Below are positions 19,205-28,767 of a stretch of 64,000 nt of DNA, one piece after another; the first letter of the stretch is position 1, and every line of letters begins with the position of its first letter. This stretch comes from Hyaloraphidium curvatum (lineage: Eukaryota; Monoblepharomycota; Hyaloraphidiomycetes; Hyaloraphidiales; Hyaloraphidiaceae), in NCBI GenBank assembly GCA_025558095.1, contig JAIVFI010000021.1, positions 372,001 through 436,000 on the forward strand, written 5' to 3'. Below the pieces are notes generated by a model. The model saw only the letters and a program-made list of their open reading frames with translations, did no database searches and was not told where the DNA came from. The position numbers were made by a program, and so were the translations under genes.

Positions 19205-21163
19205 ATGAATGTCACAGAGGATGAATTCGACAGCACTCTGTTCGGCTTCAAGGTTGGGCGATTGTCAGCGACGGCTTCGGGGGACCAGAGCTCCATCATC
19301 ATGGCAGCCCTGCAGAAGGCGCATTCGGACGGGTTCCACCTCATCTACATCTTTGGTCCAACCCTAAAAGACACGGCGCAAGAGTCGCATGCCGGCTCAA
19401 CGGTACCAGGTTTCAAGGTCGATGTCAGAACCGAGTTCTCGTGTAGACTACGGGACCTCGACCCCAAGGCGCTGGTAAAGGCCGCGTACCTCTCTCCAAC
19501 CATAAGAGTCGTGAACATGTGCGAAGATTCCGCGGCTCTGAGGAAGATTGCGCTTGCCGCGGGAGAATGGTCGCGCTACCGTACGGACCCTTGGCTGCCC
19601 AAGAGCGCCTTTCACGACATGTACGAGCAAATGCTGACGAACTCCATCAACCGCTCGTTTGCCGACGAGATGTTCGTGGCCCGGAATGTGGAAAATGGCC
19701 AGGAAGCCGGCTTGATCACTGTGAAAACCAAGGGCTCAAATGTTCAGATCGGCCTCCTTGCTGTTTTACCCGAGTACCGCCAACAGGGCATTGGTTCTAT
19801 GCTGCTGAGTCGCGCTGCTTTGTGGGCGTTGGAGAACATTGGATGGCAGCCTGAAGCCACCATTTCAGTGATCACACAGGGCCGGAACTACCCCGCTTGC
19901 CAGTTGTACCGCAAGTTTGGCCTGCACGTGGTCGGACAGCAGGACGTGCACCATGCTTGGTTGCCCCAGCATCTAATGGAACCTCTTTCACGCGGTGATA
20001 CCGGGCCTGTACCGTTCTGTAGGCAGCACATCGTCGGCCAGGAGGCAACGTATGTAGCGCAGGTGCTGTCCACAGGACTGGACAGTGCTTCTCGCTTCAC
20101 CAATATGTGCGCCTCTCGTGTGCAAAGTCTTCTCGGTCCCGAGAGCTCCCGAGTGCTTATCACTCCGTCATGTACCGCAGCTCTGGAAATGGCTGCCCTC
20201 CTGTGCGATTTGCAGCCGGGTGACGAGGTCATCATGCCCTCCTTCACATTCTCGTCAACGGCAAATGCGTTCGTTCTCCGCGGAGCTGTACCCGTATTCG
20301 TTGACGTCCGCGCCGATACGCTTAACATTGATGAGGCTCTCATAGATGCGGCAGTTACAGCAAAGACACGCGCAATATGCTGCGTTCACTACGCAGGCGT
20401 CCCGTGTGAGATGGATGCCATCTGTAGCATTGCACGGCGACATGGTTTGCTGGTAGTGGAGGATGCCGCACAGGGTTTTCTTTCCACGTACAAGGGTCGT
20501 CAGCTTGGCTCGATTGGAGACTTCGGATGCATCTCCTTTCATTACACCAAGAATGTTATTTGTGGAGAAGGGGGCGCGCTGTCGATCAATCGATCAAGTG
20601 AGCGAGCCCGACGAGCGCTGCTAGTGTGGGAGAAAGGAACAAACCGCTACGATTTCCTCATGGGAAAGATCGACAAGTACGAATGGGTGGATGTTGGGTC
20701 ATCGCACGTCCCAAATGAAGTTTCTTGTGCCATCTTGAATGCGCAGCTGGAGCGGTGCGAGGAAATCACGGCCAAGAGGGTGGCCAATCACGCGCGATAC
20801 CTTGAAGGCTTCAAGGATCTCATAGCGCAGGGTGTCTTTCGTGTCCCCCACGTGCCGCCTGGATGTACGATCAACGGCCACATTTTCTTCCTGGTTTTCC
20901 CTTCCACGGACGTCAAGGAACAGTTTGCAGCGGGCTTGAAGGCTGCTGGCATCACGGCATTTTCGCATTATTCGCCGTTGCACAGTTCAGTAGCAGGCTT
21001 GAAATATGGCCGAGCATCAGGAAGGATGGAAATTACAAGCAGCGTGCACGCGAGATTGCTGAGGCTTCCTATGTGGCCAGGGCTTTCGAGCGTAGAAGCT
21101 GCTTCGATCATTGATATGGTGCACAAACTTTCCGCGCGCTTCGTGCAGTCCAGAACGAGCTGA
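19205..21163 (+). CDS. Fused WecD-type N-acetyltransferase and WecE-type sugar aminotransferase
   Basis: One uninterrupted ORF of 652 residues. Residues 1-260 are a GNAT acyltransferase like bacterial WecD/RffC: DSTLFGFKVGRL at the start and the acetyl-CoA motif LPEYRQQGIGSMLLSRA. Residues 270-650 are a PLP aminotransferase of the DegT/DnrJ/EryC1/StrS family, closest to WecE/RffA: PSCTAALEMAALL, VVEDAAQGF, the PLP lysine K449 in SFHYTKN, EKGTNRYDFLMGKIDKYEW and FSHYSPLHSS. In enterobacteria the two enzymes convert dTDP-4-keto-6-deoxyglucose to dTDP-Fuc4NAc. Here the order WecD then WecE, adjacent in the bacterial operon, is fused into one chain with no intron. Horizontal transfer is the simplest reading. 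Confidence 0.9.
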   Translation: MNVTEDEFDSTLFGFKVGRLSATASGDQSSIIMAALQKAHSDGFHLIYIFGPTLKDTAQESHAGSTVPGFKVDVRTEFSCRLRDLDPKALVKAAYLSPTIRVVNMCEDSAALRKIALAAGEWSRYRTDPWLPKSAFHDMYEQMLTNSINRSFADEMFVARNVENGQEAGLITVKTKGSNVQIGLLAVLPEYRQQGIGSMLLSRAALWALENIGWQPEATISVITQGRNYPACQLYRKFGLHVVGQQDVHHAWLPQHLMEPLSRGDTGPVPFCRQHIVGQEATYVAQVLSTGLDSASRFTNMCASRVQSLLGPESSRVLITPSCTAALEMAALLCDLQPGDEVIMPSFTFSSTANAFVLRGAVPVFVDVRADTLNIDEALIDAAVTAKTRAICCVHYAGVPCEMDAICSIARRHGLLVVEDAAQGFLSTYKGRQLGSIGDFGCISFHYTKNVICGEGGALSINRSSERARRALLVWEKGTNRYDFLMGKIDKYEWVDVGSSHVPNEVSCAILNAQLERCEEITAKRVANHARYLEGFKDLIAQGVFRVPHVPPGCTINGHIFFLVFPSTDVKEQFAAGLKAAGITAFSHYSPLHSSVAGLKYGRASGRMEITSSVHARLLRLPMWPGLSSVEAASIIDMVHKLSARFVQSRTS

Positions 21164-21580
21164 GGGAGCGGGACGCTCAAAGGCTAGCTTTCGGGCTGCG
21201 TCGCTGTGACCGATGGCACTAGCGGGATGACGCATGAACTCTAAGGGGATGGGGCTGATCCGGACCGTGTGGCGACGCTGCTGACCGTCGCGGTGGGCAT
21301 GTTTGGGCTGATTGGGGGCGCGGGGGTGCACCTGACTGTTGCATGAGGATGAGGAGTGTGCATAGCTAGAGCTAGCAAAGCAAAGGGAAATAGACCTCCA
21401 CATTGTAGACCCACGTCCCAACAGTTCATTTACTAGCCTTCGCTGAACAGCCTTTCTAGGTTGGCGGCTGCGAAAGTCGACGCTCCGGCAGTCTCCTGGG
21501 GCCGGCTCACGATTTCGAAAGAATTAGACGAATGATCAGACATCAAACGAGGCCGTTCTCGCTTCGTTTATTGGTGATTG
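21164..21580. other. Convergent 3' intergenic region, no supported gene
   Basis: Lies between the stops of two convergent genes. Only short ORFs with no recognisable motif are present; it presumably holds both 3' UTRs. Confidence 0.4.
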
Positions 21581-22810
21581 TCAGCAACCATGACTGGGAA
21601 GACAGTAGGGAGGTTGCTGGAGCACCGAATTCGGCCAGAGGACAGAAGACCATTCAAATGGCCTACGTGGATTCCATGTCCAGTCTAGCGACTTTGGGGA
21701 TGTTGGTACCTTGTACGCTTTGAAGGTTTGCGTCCAGGGCATGGAAAAGTTCTGTGAGCAAGAGCTCTCATTTTTGACATTTTCACAGTTTGCTTGGTGC
21801 TGGATAGGAAGAAGGAGTTGTGTGGTTTGGTTTGCATTCAAAAAAAAAGATGTCAGCAGGTACAGGTGCGGATCGCCCCACCGGTGCTTAAATGCACCGT
21901 GGACGTTATCAAAATGCCACACGGTGTTCAGGTATGCGGGCGAACGGGCGAAAGCGGTATCAAATATGAAAGCGAACCCGTACCACGTCCAATACTTGGG
22001 CTTTCGATTCACATCCTGAAGGGGCTTTAGCTGATTGTACCTCAACAAGTCTTCCGCAGTTTCATATAGATTCACGACCACGTGGGGTTGATCGATGACC
22101 TCAACTACATATGCCGCCATAATATTACGCCTCTTCAGATGTTCAAACACGTCGAAATCGATCCGTTCCACTAGAGCCGCGTCTGCATCCAGTTTAAAGA
22201 TGTATCGGTATCCAAAGAAAGCCCGATGCAATGGCCAGCGGTAGATGTTTGTTCGAATCATATGCAGGTATTCGGGATACCAATTGAACAATTTGTATCC
22301 AGTCCGATTAAAGACTGCAAGATACTCCTCATCGATCAAGGCACGGCCAACGAACTCGATTCTGGAACGCGTCCAAGATCTGATGGTATCAATAGTCTGT
22401 TGAGGAAGATCCTCGTGGAGCAAAATCACGGGATAGTGAAACTGGTCGTTGAACGAGACGTCAAGAGATTGCAAACATCTCTTCAACAAGTGTGCCCGGT
22501 CGTCATCATGGTGGCTCCACAATATCATGAAAGCGCCCAGGCCGGATGTTGGGAAGTCTGCACTGTTTTGTAACGCGGAGCCCCAGACATTAGCTTCAAC
22601 GCTACGAGAGTAGAACTTATAGAAGTCTTGAATAAACGGATTATCGTTCGTCTCTCTCCTCTTCTCTTCTGCAACGTCCGCTTTTTCGCAAAAGCTGGCA
22701 ACTTCCCCGGGATTCGAGTGATCCAAAGCGGAAACCAAGAATGCAACGATGGCCAAAGGAAGAAGGACCTTAACATTCAAAGCTCGCTGTACTTCGGCGC
22801 TCAAGGGCAT
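21581..22810 (-). CDS. GT15 (Kre2/Mnt1-type) alpha-mannosyltransferase
   Basis: 409 residues from the ATG at 22810, single exon. An N-terminal anchor (VLLPLAIVAFLVSAL) precedes a catalytic domain with GT15 hallmarks: AFMILWSHHDDDRAHLL at the start, FHYPVILLHEDLP, YRYIFKLDADAALVERIDFD containing the D.D metal site, YWTWYGFAFIFD and HRWGDPHLYLL near the end. GT15 is essentially a fungal family of Golgi mannosyltransferases that extend O- and N-linked mannans. Domain length fits. This gene is one of the strongest pointers to a fungal host. Its particular linkage cannot be read from sequence. Confidence 0.85.
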   Translation of the reverse strand: MPLSAEVQRALNVKVLLPLAIVAFLVSALDHSNPGEVASFCEKADVAEEKRRETNDNPFIQDFYKFYSRSVEANVWGSALQNSADFPTSGLGAFMILWSHHDDDRAHLLKRCLQSLDVSFNDQFHYPVILLHEDLPQQTIDTIRSWTRSRIEFVGRALIDEEYLAVFNRTGYKLFNWYPEYLHMIRTNIYRWPLHRAFFGYRYIFKLDADAALVERIDFDVFEHLKRRNIMAAYVVEVIDQPHVVVNLYETAEDLLRYNQLKPLQDVNRKPKYWTWYGFAFIFDTAFARSPAYLNTVWHFDNVHGAFKHRWGDPHLYLLTSFFLNANQTTQLLLPIQHQANCENVKNESSCSQNFSMPWTQTFKAYKVPTSPKSLDWTWNPRRPFEWSSVLWPNSVLQQPPYCLPSHGC

Positions 22811-22967
22811 GGTCAATGCTTTCCGCTGACAACCAAATCCTGGGAAGAGTGCAGAAGATTCATGGTCTACAAACAGTTAAGTTGTATGGCGGCCGGAACC
22901 GCACTTCCGCCTTTCGCGAGGGCCGGACAACTCAAGGGTTACAACTCAAGGGTTCGAGGGTTATGAG

Positions 22968-24142
22968 ATGATGAGAGCGAATAATCGACACTTGAATCAC
23001 AGCTCGTCCGCAACCTCAATGACCCGAGTCTGCATCGTCGGCACCGGAGCAATCGGCTCGTTCGTCGCGGCCAAGTTGGCCTTGACTGCCGTGAACCCGC
23101 CGACTGTCACGGTGGTTGCGCGAGGCGCGAACCTGGAAGCGATCCGCTCAGGTGGCATCTCGCTCCTGGACCATGACGGCGTGGAAATTGGTCGTGCCCG
23201 CAACGTGGTTGCCGTCGAATCGACAAAGGAAGCGGGGCCGCAGGATGTCGTCGTGCTGGCAGTCAAGGCGCACCAGGTTGGAGACGTCGCGGACTCGCTC
23301 GCGAATCTGTACACCGACAACACCGTGGTGGTGACCATGCAGAATGGGTATGTCGTGTGGCGCGTCTCCAACCGCGATTTGTGCTGAACGGACTCACCAT
23401 GTGAAGGATTCCGTTCTGGTACTTTCGGAACCTCTCGGCGCGGCCGGATCTCGCGTCGACCGCCATCCGGACCGTGGATCCCGACGGCACGCTCGCAGAC
23501 AGGGTGCAGGTGGAGCGCATCATCGGGTGCGTTGTGTACCCGGCAACCGATCGGCCCGCTCCGGGGTTCGTGCGCCACATCGAAGGGGACAGGTTCCCGG
23601 TCGGAGAACTGGACGGTCGCCTGACGCCGCGGGTCCGAATGGTGTCGGATCTGTTGCAGGCAGCCGGGCTGAAGGCACCAGTATTCCACCACGATTCCGA
23701 CAAGGCGGGGACGAAGGACATTCGCGACGAGATCTGGCTCAAGCTGTGGGGCAACCTGTCCTTCAACCCGATCTCGGCGCTCACGCACGCAACGCTTGTT
23801 GATCTCTGCACGTTCCCCTTGACGAGGGAACTGGCGGCTGCAATGATGAGGGAAGCTCAGGGGGTAGCGGAGAGCCTGGGTGCGCACTTCAGGGTGACAC
23901 TGGAAAAGCGAATCGCCGGGGGCGCTGCGGTCGGCAAGCACAAGACATCCACACTCCAAGACGTGGAGGTGGGAAACGACCCAGAGGTAGATGCTCTTGT
24001 CGGCGCTGTGGCGGAGCTCGGGACAGTGGCCGGATTGCCCACGCCGCATATTGACGCGGTTTTCGCCTGCGTGAAGCTGCTTGCCAAGGTCATGGCGGAG
24101 GAGAAGAGCGCATGTAGGATGGTTCCAGTCGTCGTACAATGA
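22968..24142 (+). CDS. panE: 2-dehydropantoate 2-reductase (ketopantoate reductase)
   Basis: Two exons, 22968-23347 and 23407-24142. The NADP-binding start is RVCIVGTGAIGSFVAAKLA, followed by DVVVLAVKAHQ and VVTMQNG. Splicing out the 59-nt intron (GTATGT..GTGAAG) restores QNGIPFWYFRN, the family motif across the active-site strand. The C-terminal helical domain has EIWLKLWGNLSFNPISALT with the catalytic Lys and Asn, and LQDVEVG. The enzyme makes pantoate for vitamin B5 and CoA. The ATG at 22968 gives a 17-residue extension before MTRVCIVG (ATG at 23019); either start is possible. Ends 5 bp from the convergent PCS gene stop. Confidence 0.85.
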
Positions 24143-24147
24143 GACTT

Positions 24148-25376
24148 TTACTGGCAATCGCAAGTCTGCTGTGTTTTGGCCTCCCACTCCAACCTCCAGT
24201 TCTCCACAGCGGCCCGCAGAACGGGCCATCCCTCGGTGCTGCGCGCGCTTTCGACGAGCTCGTACATATTCGGGAACGCAGAAAGGATCAACGGCTTGAA
24301 GCAGGCCGGTGGTAGCGCCAAAAGCAGCAGTGCGAATCGCTCGCTTTCGACTCCGAAGTCCGAACCCGCCTCGAACACCAACGACGAAACGTCTTTGAAG
24401 AGGGGATGCTGGCGGACCGTCGCATCAATTAGAGGTGTCGTCCTCGGAAGGAACATGTCCATAATGGAGGCAGGCAAATCTGACACATGGCTGACCACCG
24501 TGGTGACGGCGAGGTCTATGACGGATCGCAGCGTCGGCGATGTCGTGAATTCCATCGCCTCTCGCTGTTCCGCGGCACTCAGGTGGTTGACAGGAGGGTA
24601 CAATTGCCGAAAAGCGTCCGGGATCACCTGTGAAATGAGCGTGTCCAGTCCAGCCCGCTTCACACCAAGTGACGGGGCGGAAGTGAGGTCAATGTTGAGC
24701 TCCTCATTTGCAGTTGCCATGCTCTCGCCCAGCTTGCAGACCGACATGCTCGACTTCCGCATAGGCACGGGAGTCCCCGGAGCAGACGCTTGCGACAATG
24801 TTTGATTGCCCTTCGCCTTACGAAGTAAGTACCAGCCGCGCGACAGGCCCGTTTCGCGGTCGATCTGCTTCATGGCTTCGAAAAGCAGCCGTGCAGGGGC
24901 AAAATAGGCTGGCCACAACGGTCCCGTGAGCGTGAGTCCTGCTTGCGCAATGCGAACGCCTACCTGGATACTTGAACCGAGCAACATCAAGCACCAGAGC
25001 ATACGGCTCTGATCCATCGGCCGGCTCGTACAGGGCAGCCACGGGACTGAAGTGCCCATCGCCCGTCTGACCCAGGTGCTTCCGCGAAAAGCTCACGACC
25101 ATCTGCACATCACCGGAGCCACTGCACACCTCCTTCAGGTCAGCAAGGAAGTCTGCGTATGTGAAGCGATCACCACGCTTGGCCACCACGTCCAGGCCAT
25201 TGCAGGTTGCCAGGCGCGCAAAAGCGCCGAAAGTAATGCCCCTGCCATGTAATTCCTCCAGCGGAGATAGGCAAGAAAGAGTTGCGTCCGACCACCAGCG
25301 CCAGACCCCCTTCCAAGGTCGTTGTGGGTCGATCGCCAGCGCGTTAAGTGCCATCGCCAGTGCAGCCGGCCCGCAG
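24148..25376 (-). CDS. Phytochelatin synthase-like gene, 5' exon missing
   Basis: Exons 25376-24964 and 24908-24148. The first visible exon starts at an acceptor (GCCGCAG) in the middle of the active-site helix. It encodes SCGPAALAMALNALAID with the catalytic Cys, then DGHFSPVAAL with the His and LVLDVARFKYP with the Asp, so the triad is intact. The 55-nt intron removed, FKYPAYFAPARLLFEAMKQ follows the normal PCS order. A C-terminal region of about 230 residues, variable in this family, reaches the stop. No N-terminal exon encoding the usual RPLP..L..F..S start is found upstream, because the preceding PCS gene ends 12 bp away. It could be a pseudogene, or a second domain spliced to upstream sequence. 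Confidence 0.7.
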
Positions 25377-25387
25377 CTGCGGCACGC

Positions 25388-26590
25388 TCAAACAGCACCA
25401 CGGAGTGCCGTCATCAGGAAGCGAGAGCATGCATTGACCACGCCCGCCAGAGTCGAAGTGGCCGTGGTTGATCTACGCCAAGCTGCAGTTGAAAGTGATG
25501 ATGCTAAGCTGGCATGGATGATTGAACTCGACGGTGTCGAACTCGACCATGTCCGCGAGAGCGCAGGGACGTGAACACGGGGTCGGCAGCTAAGTCGATG
25601 GATGGGAAGCACGTTTGACCCCGGCGGTAATAGCGCCCTAGCTCCGAGGACGGCGCTGCCAGCGCAGACATCCCGTTCTCCGCTTGTCATAAAGTGCCCC
25701 CGCTTCTCCACCAAATTGAGTCCAAATTTCCGGCGAGTGAATGCGCTTTTCGAAAAATGGCGGGAAAAAAACGTGGTCCCGCCAAGGGAGGTCACGCGTG
25801 GCCCCGTGGGCTTTGCAGGCGATGTGAAGTCAGCCCCACCTGAAGGAGGGACAAAAAGTGGCGGTGGATCTGACGCCCGCGATAGGACCGCGAAACCCCT
25901 AGGCTTGCCAGTCACGCTGTCTAGTTTGCCCAGAGATGCCCACAGGGTGGAAATGTCGGCCCAGTACGTGGGGTATTTGAATCTGGCGACGTCCAGAACC
26001 AGAACGCGATCGTCCTGAGGAGAATAGCCACCCAAAGGGGAGAAGTGGCCATCACCTGTCTGACCTAGCGTTGCCCGGTCGTAAGCAACGCAGAGCACAG
26101 CCGGCATCCCGGTGCCGATGGTGGAGAAGGACGAAGTGAGCGCGATGGCCCTCCGGAACTCGTCTTCCGAAGACGAGTCAGCCCGAAAAACGTCCGCCCT
26201 GAGCCCGTTGCACCCCGCAAGGCAGGCAAACTCGTCCAAAGTGAGGCCTTTCTCCCGCACCGTCTCGAGCGGTCGGCAGCAGTCAAGCAGAGTCTCGTCG
26301 TAGTGACGCCAAACCCCCTTCCACGGTCTCCCTGGGTCTACCTCGAGAGCGTTGAGAACGGTGGCAAGGGTGCCAAGGCCGCAGAACGCGGGTTCGGATT
26401 GGGTCACGAGGTGCGTAACGAGAAGGAAGAAAGCGTCGAGATAGGAGGAGGGGCGGCCGGAGGATGCCTCGGCAGGGAATGGCAGGTCTGAGGAGCCCGC
26501 GGCCATCGCGCGGCCAAAAATCGCGCGGCCCTCTGATGAGCTGAACGGGACCAGAGAGGGCGGGAGCGGCCGTCTGTAGAATGTCTGCAT
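25388..26590 (-). CDS. Phytochelatin synthase
   Basis: 400 residues from the ATG at 26590. The start TFYRRPLPPSL is typical of the PCS N-terminus. The catalytic triad is visible: Cys70 in TQSEPAFCGLGTL, His182 in TGDGHFSPLGG and Asp200 in VLVLDVARFKYP. GKPRGFAVLSR closes the peptidase C83-like domain near residue 230. The enzyme makes phytochelatins (poly gamma-Glu-Cys-Gly) from glutathione in response to heavy metals. A short insertion (about residues 33-48) precedes the catalytic helix. The last about 165 residues are basic and not conserved, and an unrecognised intron there is possible. The gene lies head-to-tail with the truncated copy that follows it. Confidence 0.85.
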   Translation of the reverse strand: MQTFYRRPLPPSLVPFSSSEGRAIFGRAMAAGSSDLPFPAEASSGRPSSYLDAFFLLVTHLVTQSEPAFCGLGTLATVLNALEVDPGRPWKGVWRHYDETLLDCCRPLETVREKGLTLDEFACLAGCNGLRADVFRADSSSEDEFRRAIALTSSFSTIGTGMPAVLCVAYDRATLGQTGDGHFSPLGGYSPQDDRVLVLDVARFKYPTYWADISTLWASLGKLDSVTGKPRGFAVLSRASDPPPLFVPPSGGADFTSPAKPTGPRVTSLGGTTFFSRHFSKSAFTRRKFGLNLVEKRGHFMTSGERDVCAGSAVLGARALLPPGSNVLPIHRLSCRPRVHVPALSRTWSSSTPSSSIIHASLASSLSTAAWRRSTTATSTLAGVVNACSRFLMTALRGAV

Positions 26591-27469
26591 GGTGGATTCC
26601 CCTTTGCGGCACACGATGCGGCGCGGCTGATGCTGATCGTTGGGCGCCGACCTAATCATGGCCGGAACCATGCTACGAGCGGACACTTTTTAATTATTTC
26701 GGGTCAGGGGGGCGGAGCCCCCCGGTTTTATTCATTTTGAGGCCATTTTCGGCTTCCGGACATTTGAATGTCGCTGTCTGCGGTTGTCGATCGCGGAGTC
26801 CCGGAGTCCGAAGTGAAGCGGGTTCGAGGCGTCTCCGACCAAGCATGGAGAAAGTGACGCACGTTATCAAAAAGTGCTGCGACTCGATGAACACAATGGA
26901 TGCCGCCGTGGTGACCTCACTGCTGGTCAGGTCGCGGTCTTGCGGGGCACCTCGATTGTGCTGTTCGCCGGAGCCCCACGCTTCAGCGCTGCTGTCTCCG
27001 GCGTCTGAGTCTAGGCATGGCGCTGCCCATCACTAATCTAGGGGCCTGGTGGCCCACCAATCAGCGAATCGCCAATCATGGTGCACACGTTGAACGGGCA
27101 ACCTGGAGCCTGACTCTTCGAAGGCCGGTGGGCACGGCGGCCGCGGCTTAAACCCGGTCGTCACGTTGATACGCCCGCTCTGTACGACGCAATGTAGTTC
27201 AGATGCCCTCCAGCTCAGGGACCCCGCCGGCACGCTCGCCGCCGATGATCCCCATCTCCAGGCGCTCAAGCACGCCACCGGAACAGTTCCAACTTCCAAA
27301 AACGGAAAGCGTTCCAAACACATAGCAGCCCTCGGCGCTGTCGGATCTCCTTTGAGCCATGGTTCGCGTCTGATGTCTGGAGAGCGATTGCGCAAGGAGT
27401 TCCAGAATTGCTCGATCCAGTGGCTTGGTCACCCCAGTTCTCTACCGTCGACGGCAACGATAATCTTCA
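26591..27469. other. Gene-poor region
   Basis: Contains the PCS promoter region, an A/T-richer patch around 26690-26760 with a perfect hairpin, and short ORFs without motifs. No gene is supported. Confidence 0.4.
26707..26723. repeat. Perfect 7-bp GC hairpin with GGA loop
   Basis: GGGGGGC and GCCCCCC flank a 3-nt GGA loop. The hairpin is followed by CGGTTTTATT, about 117 bp upstream of the PCS start codon on that gene's side. Such short GC palindromes are common as dispersed repeats; function is not known. Confidence 0.5.
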
Positions 27470-27880
27470 TTAACTTGTTTTTTGGGCCAGAATCACGTTC
27501 CTGAAGCTCCGCTCCACGTACGGCACGGGGGCGGGCACGCGAGCACAGAAGGGGTCCTCGGGCGACACCAACAGCTGCAGCCATGGCTCCGCATGCGACT
27601 CAATGAAATGCCACAATAGTGAAACACTGGAGGCGGCCACGATTGGCGAGGCGACAGAGCTCTGGACTCCGTCGGCAGCGCGGAGACCGCGTCGGTCGGG
27701 ACGACCTTTGAACGACTGCCGCTCCCCAAACAGAGCTTGTGCGGCCAAATCCCGTCGTCCACTGCTTCCAAGCACATAGTAGACGGAGCTGAAGGGCGGG
27801 AAATCGGACCCTTCGGCTCCAGTGCGTGGGGAAAAGGTGTGTAGACCGATGCCATGCCAGCCAGTAGTTTGGTACGCCAA
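27470..27880 (-). CDS. Hypothetical protein fragment
   Basis: 136 codons (first ATG about 27855-27880) with a balanced amino-acid composition, including FPPFSSVYYVLGSSGRR and SVSLLWHFIESHAEPWLQLL. I do not recognise the family, no start context stands out, and no other exon could be linked. It could be a relic of a longer gene. Confidence 0.25.
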   Translation of the reverse strand: MAYQTTGWHGIGLHTFSPRTGAEGSDFPPFSSVYYVLGSSGRRDLAAQALFGERQSFKGRPDRRGLRAADGVQSSVASPIVAASSVSLLWHFIESHAEPWLQLLVSPEDPFCARVPAPVPYVERSFRNVILAQKTS

Positions 27881-28767
27881 AGCCTGGTAGACCGATGCCA
27901 GCCAATTTCGAATTTCTCATCCTGCGGTGCGTCCCGGGCCCGGCGCCCCGCATGCCGCGGCTGCGGCCATGTTTCCGGCCGTTAGGACTGCTGCTCTTAA
28001 CTTTACGCACCAGGATTTGCTTCTCTCCCTGAATGGGAAGCGCCATTTCGCGAAGAAGTGAATCGAAAGAAGATCCGAATCATCGAGAGAAGACCGCGGT
28101 AGAGATCCCACCGACAGGTCATTATCGCCCGTCAAGAGAGCACTACGTGGAGCTCTCAACCCCCGCGCCAACGTCAACATCGAGTCTCGGTCGAAATTGG
28201 TGGATTCGCCACCATCCTTCGTGCGACCAGCAGATCCTTGCTCTTTGTTCAGGCAGCTTTCGCTGTACATCCATTCTAGTTGGCATCTACCGCGTCCATC
28301 CATCCATCGAATAAATCCACCTTCCTCCTCGCCTATGCCCTATTCCGGCATCGTTCCGTCGGCATGTTGGGAGAGGCCGTGGGGTGAGGGCCTTGACCCG
28401 TCAATTGTCTTGTCTACCAACACCCAAACTTTGTCCACTTACCATCGCCGCCCTCAATGCCCGAGGACGAGGAGACGAAGCGGACGGGCGAGAATGTGGC
28501 GCAGGCTGCATCGGGCCAGGTGGTCTGCGTGGAGGAACCGGAATCGGGGCATCGTGCGCTCCACGGCTGTCCGGTCCGCGGCGAGCAGCGTATGTGTCGT
28601 AGCACACATACGCATCGCCCACGGCCTTACCGTGTTGTTGCCGTCGTTCAGCCGCTCACCCGGCGGACCTGAACCTCGAAGCCCGCCCGAGCCCGCTGCC
28701 CGGTTCCGCTTCCGTCGCGGAGGCCGTCGAGGACCTCCTGCCGTCGTCGACCGATTTCCGGCACGGG
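27881..28767. other. Mostly unexplained; may include a 5' exon of the following ORF
   Basis: The frame of the ORF at 28768 stays open upstream to about 28657 (PADLNLEARPS.. to STDFRHG), preceded by a pyrimidine-rich acceptor-like TCGTTCAG. An acidic ORF at 28457 (MPEDEETKRTGENVAQAA) could be an upstream exon, but the phases do not join cleanly. Confidence 0.3.

Noticed and set aside
22930-22965. Repeated CAACTCAAGGGTT with GGTTCGAGG as a tRNA T-loop candidate
   Set aside because: No acceptor or anticodon stem pairs; it is a short direct repeat upstream of panE.
22997-24229. 410-codon minus-strand ORF opposite panE
   Set aside because: The plus-strand frame has the full ketopantoate reductase motifs; the minus ORF is a shadow.
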